A stretch of 64,000 nucleotides of DNA from Svornostia abyssi (GTDB lineage Bacteria > Actinomycetota > Thermoleophilia > Solirubrobacterales > Solirubrobacteraceae): contig CP088295.1 in assembly GCA_024666565.1 (NCBI GenBank), forward strand, positions 1,116,001 to 1,180,000. Direction: 5' to 3'. Each line of letters opens with the position of its first letter. Position 1 is the stretch's first letter. Shown here piece after piece: positions 42,704 to 53,500 of this stretch. The notes under the pieces were generated by a model, which worked only from the letters and a program-made list of their open reading frames with translations, was not told where the DNA came from and searched no databases. The translations under genes and the position numbers were made by a program.

Positions 42704-43693
42704 TCAGGAGGTCGGGAACGGCAGGTCCATCGTCTCCACGAGGAACCGTCCCGCGCGCAGGAGGTTCAGGTCACGCGCGGGACCCTCGGCGAACGGGTCG
42801 GGTCCGCCGTCGTAGTACAGCAGCGTCTTCGGCCTGCGGGCCGCTGCCACCAGCTCCATGGCGTCGCCCGGAAGGACGGTCGGGTCGAAGCGGCCGTTCA
42901 TCAGCATGACCGGGCGGGGCGCGATCCTGCCGATCCATCGCTTGCTGTCGTACGGCGAGAGGACATCCACCGCGTGTTCGAGCGCCGCGGGGTCGGCGGT
43001 GGCCGTGGGGACGTAGTTCGGGAGGTTCGGGACGCGCTCGGCGGCCAGGGGCCGGGCGAGGAGCGCCTGCTCGAACGTGGCGCCGACCGAGCTCAGCAGC
43101 GCGCTTTTGATACGTCGATCCTGCGCGGTGAGGATCACGCCGGCCATCGAGCCGAACGCACTGCCCATGAACGCGATGTTGTCGCGGCAGATGCGCCGGC
43201 GACTGAGGTAGTCGACGCCGAGACGCAGCTCGACGACCGTGGCGACCAGGAGGGCGCGGAGACCCTCCGGGGATGAGATCGCCGCCGCGAGCTCCTCCGG
43301 GCTGCCGCGCTCGCCGACGTCGCGGGGATCGATCGTGAAGCTCGCCAGGCGTGCGACCGCAAGGGCCTGGCGCAGGTCTGCCGTGGCCTCCTTCGGGGTG
43401 GTCAGCCCGCCTTGGACGATGACGCAGCCGAGTGGTCTGGCGTGGGTCGGCACGGCGAGCAGGGCCGGGACCCGGTCGCCGTCGACGGACCGGTAGCTGA
43501 TCCGCGAGACCCGCAGGGTCCCTTCGCGGGCGCGCGGCGAGCGATCCGGATCGAGGCGCACTCCGCGCTCGTAGCGCAGCAGCGGCGCCGAGACCTCCTG
43601 CGGTGGCGGCTCGCTCGAACCGCCACACGCCGCGAGCCCGCAGATGCAGGCGAGAAGCACTGCTATGGTCGCCCGCCGGCTGCTGGTGCCCAT
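42704..43693 (-). CDS. Lipoprotein pseudo-hydrolase (alpha/beta fold, catalytic residues lost)
   Basis: 329 aa lipoprotein (lipobox LAAC, Cys23) with the same layout as the hydrolase at 38.8-39.8 kb, including a shared C-x-x-x-IAF segment before the nucleophile elbow, DRRIK/DKRIE and IGRIAPRPVMLMNGRFDPTV. The elbow reads GSAFGS, so Ala179 stands where Ser169 is in the paralogue, and the His of GGHNP is Pro (GGPDP). It is probably not an enzyme; a binding or regulatory role is possible. Divergent from the phosphopantetheinyl transferase. Confidence 0.8.
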   Translation of the reverse strand: MGTSSRRATIAVLLACICGLAACGGSSEPPPQEVSAPLLRYERGVRLDPDRSPRAREGTLRVSRISYRSVDGDRVPALLAVPTHARPLGCVIVQGGLTTPKEATADLRQALAVARLASFTIDPRDVGERGSPEELAAAISSPEGLRALLVATVVELRLGVDYLSRRRICRDNIAFMGSAFGSMAGVILTAQDRRIKSALLSSVGATFEQALLARPLAAERVPNLPNYVPTATADPAALEHAVDVLSPYDSKRWIGRIAPRPVMLMNGRFDPTVLPGDAMELVAAARRPKTLLYYDGGPDPFAEGPARDLNLLRAGRFLVETMDLPFPTS

Positions 43694-43703
43694 CCTCGGG
43701 CCG

Positions 43704-43709
43704 ATGATA
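43704..43709 (-). promoter_or_regulatory. -10 box of the pseudo-hydrolase gene
   Basis: On the minus strand TATCAT ends 10 nt before ATG 43693. Confidence 0.4.
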
Positions 43710-43738
43710 GACGAGGGTCGGCGCCGTCTCGGAGGCGC

Positions 43739-44380
43739 GTGCTCGAACGTCTTGTCCCCTCATTCGTCGTGACCGCCGAGACGACGGGCGACCTGTTCGA
43801 CGTCGAGCTGTTCGCCGCCGAGCGCGAAGTGATCGGCCGCGCGGTCGAGAGACGTCGCCGCGAGTTCGTCACCGGGCGGGGCCTTGCGCGCGATGCGCTC
43901 GAGCGGCTCGGCGTGCCGGCCGGTGCGATCGGCAGCGGATCTGGAGGTGAGCCGCTGTGGCCCGAGGGGGTCGTCGGCAGCATCACGCACTGCGACGGAT
44001 TCCGCGCGTGCGCGGTGGCGCGTTCGACCCGTGCGCTCGCGATCGGCATCGACGCCGAACCGGACCTGCCGCTCCCTGCAGGCGTGGTCGAGGACGTCGT
44101 GCACGGCCCTGAGCGCGCGCTCCTCGGCTGCGACCTCGGCGTCGATCCGGGGCGCCTCCTGTTCAGCGCCAAGGAAGCGATCTACAAGGCATGGTTCCCG
44201 CTGACCGGCCGGTGGCTGGGGTTCGACGACGCCGAAGTCTCGGTCGACGCAGACGCCCGCACGTTCCGGGCTGAACTCCGGGTCGACAGCCCGCCGTTGC
44301 GCACGTTCGCGGGCCGCTGGACGGCGGAGCGCGGCACCGTCTGCACCGCGGTCGTGGTGCCCCCGCAAGCTGCTCTGTGA
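43739..44380 (+). CDS. Sfp/EntD-type 4'-phosphopantetheinyl transferase
   Basis: 213 aa. Converts apo carrier domains to holo form using coenzyme A. Conserved: GSITHCDGFRACAVA, Mg-binding GIDAEPDLPL and FSAKEAIYKAWFPL. It sits directly upstream of the PKS and most likely activates its three carrier domains. Start GTG 43739 has GGAGG just three bases upstream, which is a short spacing, but homology begins near here and no better start is visible. Confidence 0.9.
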   Translation: MLERLVPSFVVTAETTGDLFDVELFAAEREVIGRAVERRRREFVTGRGLARDALERLGVPAGAIGSGSGGEPLWPEGVVGSITHCDGFRACAVARSTRALAIGIDAEPDLPLPAGVVEDVVHGPERALLGCDLGVDPGRLLFSAKEAIYKAWFPLTGRWLGFDDAEVSVDADARTFRAELRVDSPPLRTFAGRWTAERGTVCTAVVVPPQAAL

Positions 44381-44432
44381 CGTGGGTCGCAGATGCGAAG
44401 GGACCCGCCACTGCTCTGCTTCAACGCAGGTG

Positions 44433-44438
44433 TATCGT
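44433..44438 (+). promoter_or_regulatory. -10 box of the PKS unit
   Basis: TATCGT in a locally AT-rich patch ends 9 nt before ATG 44448, the start of a short coupled frame ahead of the PKS. Confidence 0.4.
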
Positions 44439-44447
44439 TGCGTTTTC

Positions 44448-44537
44448 ATGCCATCCGGTGTCGGGCTCACGGTGCTGTCGTTCCCGCATTGCTCTCGCGG
44501 TCGGTGCTCGCCCGTCTCTAGCCAGGGTGGTCTGTGA
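44448..44537 (+). CDS. Short upstream frame coupled to the PKS
   Basis: 29 codons, beginning MPSGVGLTVLSFPHC and ending SSQGGL. Its stop TGA (44535-44537) overlaps the PKS start GTG 44534 in GTGA, the same coupling seen for purS, purQ, purN and others. It has a plausible -10 box upstream. No family recognised. It may be a leader that couples ribosomes to the PKS or simply fortuitous; the PKS could also start at ATG 44537. Confidence 0.35.
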   Translation: MPSGVGLTVLSFPHCSRGRCSPVSSQGGL

Positions 44538-47500
44538 TGACGGTCGACCGCATGCCGGCGCCCTGGGTGCTCAGCGGCACGGGCGCCGCCGCGCTGCGCG
44601 AGTACGCCCAGCGCCTCGCGGAGGCAACCGGGGACGCCGACGCGGCCGACGTCGCGTGGACGCTGGCGACCGGGCCGCCCGCGTCTGCGCATCGCGCCGT
44701 CATCCTCGGCGACGATCGCGGCGCCGCGCTGCGCGACCTCGCCGACGGCACGCCGAGCCCGCAGGTCATCCAGGGCGTCGTCGACCCCGACCTGCATCCC
44801 GGCCGGCCCGTCTTCGTCTTCTCCGGCCAAGGCGGTCAGTGGCAGGGCATGGCCGTCGAACTGCTCGACGCGTCCCCGGTCTTCGCCGAGCACCTGCGCG
44901 CGTGCGGGGCCGCGCTCGCGCCGCACGTCGACTGGGTCCTGGAGGACGTGCTGCGCGGCAGCCCTGACGCTCCTGCCCTCGATCGCATCGACGTCGTGCC
45001 GCCCGCGCTCGTCGCCGTCATGGTTTCGCTCGCGGCGCTCTGGCGTTCGCGCGGGGTGGAGCCGGCCGCGGTCGTCGGGCATTCGCATGGGGAGATCGCG
45101 GCGGCGCACGTCGCCCGGCGTCCTCAGCCTGGACGACGCGCTCCGCGTGGCGGCGGTCCGGGCCCGGGTGCTCATCCCCCTCTCGGGGCAGGGGGGGATG
45201 GCGGCCGTGTCGCTGTCGCCAGAGGCCCTCGAGCAGCGGATCGCCGGGTTCGGGGAGCGGCTCGCGCTTGCGGCGGTCAACGGGCCATCGGACCTGGTGG
45301 TCTCGGGCGACCCGGACGCGCTCGACGAGCTGCTGGCCGGATGCGAGGCCGATGGCGTGCGCGTGAGGAGGGTCGCCGTCCCGTACGCCGCGCACGGTCC
45401 GCAGATCGAGGCGATCCGCGAGCGGCTGCTCGACGAACTGGGTGAGGTGACGCCGCAGCCGGCGCAGGTGCCGCTGTACCCCACCACCGCCGACGAGCCG
45501 ATGGACGCCACGTACTGGTATCGCGGCGAGCGTGAGACGGTGCAGTTCGCGCCCGCGGTGCAGCGGCTCCTGGCGGACGGGCACCGGACGTTCATCGAGG
45601 TCGGGCCGCATCCGGTCCTGACCGTGCCGATCGAGCATGTGGCCGAGGAGGTCCTGGGCGGCGCGGGGCAGGTCGCGACGGTGGCGACGCTGCGACGCGG
45701 CCAGGGCGGAACGGAGCGATTCGCGACCGCGCTCGCCGAGCTGTGGACCCGCGGCGGGTCCGTCGACTGGGCCCGCGAGATCCCGGAGGCCACGCGGGTG
45801 GACCTTCCCGCGCCCGCGGAGACCGGGCCGGCGGACGACGAGACGTTCGCGGCGCGGATCCGCGCGATGGGCGACGCCGAGGCCCGGCGCGCCGTCCTCG
45901 ACGGGGTGAGCGGACTGGTCGCCGTCCAGCTCGGGCAGGGCTCGGCGAGCGACATCGACGCGGGGCTGACCTTCAAGGAGCTGGGACTCGACTCCCCCGG
46001 CATGGTCGAGCTGCGCAACCGGGTCAACGACTGGACCGGCCTGCGGCTCCCGGCCACGGTGGTCTTCGACAACCCGACGCCGGCGGCGCTCGCCGACCGG
46101 GTGCTCGCGGAGTTGACCGGCGACGGCGCGGACGCCGAGTGGAGCCCGCGCATCGTGCGCATGGAGGAGCCGATCGCGATCGTCGGCATGGCCTGCCGCT
46201 ACCCGGGCGGCGTGGCGTCGCCCGACGAGCTGTGGGAGCTCGTCGCCTCCGGGGGCAATCCCATCGGGGGCTTCCCGACCGACCGCGGCTGGGACCTCGA
46301 GCGGCTCATCGATCGCGACGGGGAGCGGCCGGACGCGAGCTACGTCGATCAGGGCTACTTCCTCTACGACGCGGGCGACTTCGACCCCGAGGTGTTCGGG
46401 ATCTCCCCGCGCGAGGCGCTGTCGATGGACCCGCAGCAGCGGCTGATGCTCGAGTGCTCGTGGGAGGCGCTGGAGAACGCGGGCATCGATCCGCTCAGCC
46501 TGCGCGGCAGCAGCACCGGCGTGTTCACCGGGATGATGAGCGCGCTCTACGGCCCGCTCATGCACCAGCCCGACGAGAAGTCGGTGGGCTACGCGCTGAC
46601 GGGGACCGAGACGAGCGTGGCCTCGGGCCGCGTCGCCTACGTCCTCGGGCTGGAGGGGCCGGCCGTGTCGGTCGACACCGCGTGCTCGGCGTCCCTGGTC
46701 GCGCTGCATCTGGCCTGTCAGTCGCTGCGCGCGGGTGAGTGCGATCTGGCGCTGGCGGGCGGCGCGACGGTGATGTCGCAGCCGGGCATCTTCATCGAGA
46801 TCTCGCGCCAGCGCGGCCTGGCGCCAGACGCGCGCTGCAAGGCGTTCGGGGCCGGCGCAAACGGCACGGGGTGGAGCGAGGGCGCCGGCGTGATCGCGCT
46901 GGAACCCCTGTCCCTCGCGATCGAGCGCGGGCACGAGGTGCTGGCCGTCATCCGGGGCAGCGCGGTCAACCAGGACGGCGCGTCGAACGGCCTGAGCGCG
47001 CCGAACGGGCGCTCGCAGGAGCGCGTGATCCGCACGGCGCTGGCCAGCGCCGGGCTCGAGCCCGCCGACGTGGATGCGGTCGAGGCGCACGGCACCGGCA
47101 CCGCGCTCGGCGACCCGATCGAGGCCACGGCGCTGCTCAACACGTACGGCCAGAACCGCGACGAGCCGCTGCGGCTCGGCTCGCTGAAGTCGAACCTCGG
47201 CCATTCCCAGGCGGCGGCGGGCGTCGGCGGCGTCATCAAGATGGTGCAGGCGCTGCGCCACGCGCGGCTGCCGAAGACGCTGTGGGCCGACGAGCCGACG
47301 CCGCACGTCGACTGGGACAGCGGCGCGGTCGAGCTGCTCACCGAGCCGATCGACTGGCCCGTCGACGATCGGCCGCGGCGCGCGGGCGTCTCCTCGTTCG
47401 GCATCTCGGGCACGAACGCCCACGTCATCCTCGAGCAGGCCCCCGAGCCCGAGCCCGAGCGGGCGGCCAAGGTTCCGTCGCGCGTCCTGCCCTTCCTGGT

Positions 47501-50500
47501 CTCGGCGTCCAGCGAGGCGGGGCTGGCCGGGCAGGCGCAGCGGCTGGCCCAGTTCGTCGCGGCGCGCCCGGAGCTGGAGCCGGCCGAGGTGGCGGCGTCG
47601 CTGGCGCTGCGGCGCGCGCAGCTGCCGCACCGGGCGGTCGCGATCGCCGGCGACCTGACCGAGCTCTCCGAGCACCTGTCGGCGTTCGCGCGCGGGGAGT
47701 TCGTCGAGGCGATCACGCAGGGCGTCGCGCGCGGTGAGCGCCGCGCGGCGTTCGTGTTCCCCGGCCAGGGCGGCCAGTGGGAGGGCATGGCCGTCGAGCT
47801 GCTCGACAGCTCGTCGGTGTTCGCCGAGCGGATGCGCGCGTGTGAGGTGGCGCTCGCCCCGTACGTCGACTGGTCGCTGGAGGCGGTGCTGCGCGGCGAG
47901 GATGGCGCCCCGTCCATTGACCTCATCGAAGTCGTCCAGCCGGTGCTGTTCGCGATCATGGTCTCGCTCGCGGAGGTGTGGCGAACCTTCGGGATCGAGC
48001 CGGCCGCCGTGGTCGGCCATTCCCAGGGCGAGATCGCCGCGGCGCACATCATCGGCGCGCTCTCGCTCGAAGACGCCGCGCGGATCGTCGCGGTCCGCAG
48101 CCAGGCGCTCGCCACCATCGCGGGCGTCGGCGGGATGCTCGCGGTCGCGCTCTCGCGGGAGCAGTTCGAACAGCGCACCGCCGACCTCGACGGGCGCATC
48201 ACGATCGCCGCGCTGAACGGGCCTCGCTCGATGGTCGTCTCCGGCGAGCCCGACGTCCTCGAGCAGTTCGCCGCGAGCCTCGAGGCCGACGGCGTGCAGG
48301 TCCGCCGCATCCTCTCCACCGTCCCGGGCCACTCCCCGTACGTCGAAGCGGTCCGCGAGCAGATGCTCGAGGGGCTCGAGGGCATCCAGCCGCAGCCCAG
48401 CACCATTCCGCTCTTCTCCACGGTCACGGCCGAGCGGATCGCGACCGAGACGATGGACGCCGAGCACTGGTACCGCAACCTGCGCCAGACCGTGCAGTTC
48501 CAGCCGGCGGTGCAGCAGCTCATCGGCGAGGGCATCGACGCGCTCATCGAGATCGGCCCGCACCCCGTCCTGACCACCCACGTGCAGGACACGATCGAGA
48601 CCGCCGGTCACGACCCCGACGCGATCACGCTGATCAGCAGCCTGCGCCGCGACGACGGTGGGCTCGAGCGCATGATCGCCTCGTTCGCCGACGCGCAGGT
48701 CGCGGGCCTCGCGATCGACTGGACCGCCCTCTTCGGCGCCACGCCGCCGCACGTCCCGCTGCCCACCTACGCCTTCCAGCGTGAGCGCTACTGGAACGCG
48801 CCGCCGATCGGCGCGGGCAGCGACCCCGCCGCGATCGGCCAGGCCTCGGCGCACCATCCGCTGCTCGACGCCGCCATCACGCTGCCCGACGGCGGCGCGC
48901 TGTACACCGGCCGCCTCTCGCTCGAGCGCCACCCGTGGCTGGCCGACCACGCCGCTGTCGGCGCCCCGCTGCTGCCCGGCGCCGCGTTCCTCGACCTCGC
49001 GCTGCACGCCGCCGCGCAGACCGACACCCCGCGCATCGAGGACCTGACGCTCCACGCGCCGCTGCTGCTCGACGACACGCGCGCCGCGGCGCTGCAGGTG
49101 ACCGTCGCGCCGCCCGACGCCGACGGGGCGCGCGCGCTGACGATCCACTCGCAGACCGGGGACGCGCCGTGGACGCACCACGTCAGCGCCACGCTGACCG
49201 ACGCGCAGCCGCGGGCGGTCGCGATCCCCGAGCCGCCCGCCGACGCCGACACCCTCTCCGACGACGGCTTGTACGACCGGTTCGCGGACGCCGGGTACGA
49301 GTATGGCCCCGCCTTCCAGCGGCTCGCGTCGGTGCGCCGCGCCGGCGACGAGGTCTACGTCGAGGCGGCGCTCGCCGAGGACCAGGAGCAGCAGGCGGCC
49401 GGCTTCGCGCTGCACCCGTCGCTGTTCGACGCGGTGCTCCAGGCCGCCGTCCTGCGCGACCTCGACGCCGGCAGCGGCGGCGATGCGATGCCGATCCCGT
49501 TCTCCTTCACCGGCGTCCAGCTGCACGCGCCGCACGCCATCGCGGCGCGGGCGGTGCTGACCGCGCGCGGGGGCGAGACGGAGATCCTCGTCGTCGACGG
49601 TGACGGGGCGCCCGTGCTCTCCGTCGACGCGTTCCAGATGCGCCCGCTCGACCGCCGTGCCCTGCGCGCAGGCGCGCAGGCCGGAGCGGACGAGCTCTAC
49701 GAGGTCCGGTGGGAGGAGATCACGCCGTCGGGCGGCGGCGCGCCGCACGTGGTCGGCATCGGCCTCGACGACGCCCTCACGCAGGAGCACTACGAGAGCC
49801 TCGGCGCGCTGGAGGCCGCCGTCGCCGGCGGTGCGGCCGCGCCGGACGTCGTCCTGGTGCCCGCGGGCGAGATCGACGCCGGTCCCATCGAGGCCGTCCA
49901 CGCGCTGACGCAGCGGACGCTCGAGCTCCTCCAGGCGTGGCTCGCCTCCGAGCCGCTCGCCGATGCGCGGCTCGTCGTGGTCACGCGCGGCGCCACCGGC
50001 GCGCGCCCCGACCTCGCCCAGTCCGCGCTCCTCGGCCTGCTGCGCAGCGCGCACACCGAGCATCCCGATCGCTTCACGCTGCTCGACCTCGACGGCAGCG
50101 TGCCGCCGCGCGATGCGCTGCTCGACGCGCTCACCGCCGACGAGCCCGTGCTCGCCGTCCGCCGGGGCGTGGTGCTCGCGCCGCGGCTCGCGCGCGCCGA
50201 TGCCGACCCGACGACCGCCCCGCGCATCGACGACCCGACCTGGCACCTCGCGCTGGGAGCCGACGGCGTCGAGTTCGCCCCGCGCCCGGACGCCGGCCGC
50301 GCGCTCGAGCCGGGCGAGGTCCGCATCGCGGTGCGCGCCGCCGGGCTGAACTTCAAGGACGTCGTCGTCTCGATGGGCCTCGTGGAGGACACGACGATCG
50401 GTCTGGAGGGCGCGGGCGTCGTGCTGGAGACCGGCGCGGACGTCACCGACCTCGCGCCCGGCGACCGCGTCATGGGCCTCATCCGCGACGCCTACGGCCC

Positions 50501-53500
50501 GGAGGCGATCGCCGACCGCCGCCTCGTCGCCGCAATCCCCGACGACTGGACCTTCGAGCAGGCGGCGTCGGTCCCCGTCGTCTTCCTCACCGCCTGGTAC
50601 TCGCTGGTCGACCTCGCGGGCCTGCGGGCCGGAGAGTCGGTCCTCCTGCACGGGGCCGCCGGCGGCGTCGGCATGGCCGCACGCCAGATCGCCGCGCACC
50701 TCGGCGCCGAGGTGTTCGCGACCGCGCACCCGAGCAAGTGGGAGACCGTCGCCGCGCTCGGCATCGACCCGTCGCACATCGCGAACTCCCGCACGACCGA
50801 GTTCCGCGAGGCGTTCCTCGAGACGACCGGCGGCCGCGGCGTCGACGTCGTGCTCGGCTCGCTCGCCGGCGAGATCGTCGACGCGTCGCTGGACCTGCTG
50901 CCGCGCGGCGGCCGCTTCGTCGAGATGGGCAAGACGGACATCCGCGACCCCGAGCAGGTCGCCGCCGAGCGGCCGGGCGTCCGCTACCTGCCCGTCGACC
51001 TCATCACCGACCCGGGGCCCGAGCGCACCGGCGAGATGCTCGCCGAGATCGTCGCGCTCTTCGAGCAGGGCGCGCTGCACCACCTGCCGATCGCCACGCG
51101 CGACGTCCGCGACGCCGCGAGCGCCTTCGCCTATCTCCAGGAGGGCCGGCACACCGGCAAGGTCGTCCTGCGGATTCCGCGGGCGCTCGACCCCGAGGGC
51201 ACGGTGCTCATCACCGGCGGCACCGGCGGCCTCGGCGCGATGCTCGCACGGCACCTCGTCGAGCAGGGCGCGCGCCGCCTGCTGCTGGTCAGCCGACGCG
51301 GGCCGGCTGCCGAGGGCGCGGACGAGCTCGTCGCGGCGCTCGCCGAGCTGGGCGCCGAGGCCACCGTCGCGGCCTGCGACGTGAGCGACCGCGCGCAGCT
51401 CGCAGCGTTGCTCGCCGACGTCCCGGCGCTCACGGCCGTCGTCCACACCGCCGGCGTGCTCGACGACGGCGTCATCTCCTCGCTCGACGCCGACCAGCTG
51501 CACCGCGTACTGGCCCCGAAGGTCGACGCGGCCATCCATCTCGACGAGCTCACGCGGGAGCACGATCTCGCCGAGTTCATCCTCTACTCGTCCGTGGCCG
51601 CGACGCTCGGGCTGCCCGGCCAGGCGAACTACGCCGCGGCGAACGCCATGCTCGACGGGCTTGCCCAGCGCCGCCGGGCCGAGGGCCTGCCGGGCAGCGC
51701 GATGGCGTTCGGCGTCTGGGAAACGGCGACGGGCATGAGCGGCCACCTGGCCGGCGACGACGGCGTCTTGCACGGGCCGGCGGGCCTCGTGCCGATCCCC
51801 GACGAGGACGGCCTGGAGCTCATCGACGAGGCACGCGCGCTCGGCCGCCCGCTGCTGCTGCCGACGCTGTTCGACCGGCCCGGGCTCCGCGCGCAGGCGC
51901 GCGCGGGAGTACTCCCGCCGATCCTGCGCGGGCTGTTCAGCACGCCATCGCGCTCGGCCTCGGCCGGGGGGACAGCGTTCGCGGCGAAGCTCGCGGCCGC
52001 ACCGGAGCGCGACCGCGAGGCGCTGGCGCTGGACCTCGTCCGCGAGCACCTGGCGGCCGTGCTGGGGCACAGCTCCCCGGCGCAGATCGACGCGCAGCGG
52101 ACGTTCAAGGAGGCGGGCATCGACTCGCTCTCGGCGGTGGAGCTGCGCAACCGCATCTCCCGGGCCGCAGGGCAGCGGCTGCCCGCGACGCTCGTCTTCG
52201 ACTACCCGACACCCGCCGCCGTCGCATCGCTGCTCAGCGGGATGGTCGGCGGAGCGGCGCCGAAGGCCGCCCCGGCCCGCCGCGCGACCCAGACGACGAC
52301 CGACGAGCCCCTGGCCATCGTCGGGATGGCCTGCCGCTACCCCGGCGGCATCGCCTCGCCCGACGACCTGTGGGACGTCGTGGTGTCCGGGCGCGACGCG
52401 ATCGGCGACTTCCCGGACGACCGCGGGTGGAGCGTCGAGCGGCTGTTCGACCCCGATCCCGACCACATCGGGACGACCTACGTGCGGCGCGGCGGATTCC
52501 TCCGCGACGCCGCGGGCTTCGACGCCGACCACTTCGGCATCTCGCCGCGCGAGGCGCTCGCGACCGACCCGCAGCAACGGGTGTTCCTGGAGTGCGCGTG
52601 GGAGGCGCTGGAGAACGCGGGCATCGACCCGCTGAGCCTGCGCGGCAGCAGCACTGGGGTGTTCGCGGGCGTGTTCGACTCCGACTACGGCATGGGCAGC
52701 GACGCCCCTGATCTCGAGGGCTTCCGCCTGCTGGGCGGCCTCGCGAGCGCGACCCCCGGCCGGGTCTCCTACCACCTCGGGCTCGAAGGGCCGGCGGTCT
52801 CGGTCGACACGGCGTGCTCGTCGTCGCTGGTCGCCATCCACCTCGCCACGCAGGCGCTGCGCTCAGGCGAGTGTGATCTTGTGCTCGCCGGCGGCGTCAC
52901 CGTGCTGGCCACGACCGAGTCGTTCGTGGAGATGTCGCGTCAGCGCGGCCTGTCTCCCGACGGGCGCTGCCGCGCCTTCGGCGCCGGCGCGGACGGGACC
53001 GGCTTCTCCGACGGCGCCGGCATCCTCGTGATGGAGCGCCTGTCCGTCGCCCGCGAGCGCGGGCACCAGGTCCTCGCGGTCGTGCGGAGCAGCGCCATCA
53101 ACCAGGACGGCGCGTCGAACGGCTTCGCGGCGCCGTCCGGCCCGTCGCAGGAGCGCGTGATCCGCGCAGCGCTGGCGAACGGCGGGCTGCAGCCGAGCGA
53201 CGTCGACGCCGTCGAGGCGCACGGCACCGGCACGACGCTCGGCGACCCGATGGAGGCGAACGCGCTGCTGGCGACGTACGGGCAGGACCGCGCCGCCGGC
53301 CCGCTGAAGCTCGGCTCGCTGAAGTCGAACATCGGCCATTCGCAGGCCGCGGCCGGCGTCGGCGGCATCATCAAGATGGTCCAGGCGCTCCAGCACGAGC
53401 TGCTGCCGCGGACGCTGTACGCCGAGGAGCCCTCGCCGCACATCTCGTGGGACGAGGGCGCCGTCGAGCTGCTGACCGAGCCGGTGCCGTGGGAGGCCGG

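Noticed and set aside
45110-45120. Programmed ribosomal frameshift in the PKS
   Set aside because: No slippery heptamer or obvious stimulatory element is visible, and three other genes show the same kind of single-base insertion, so an error or mutation is simpler.
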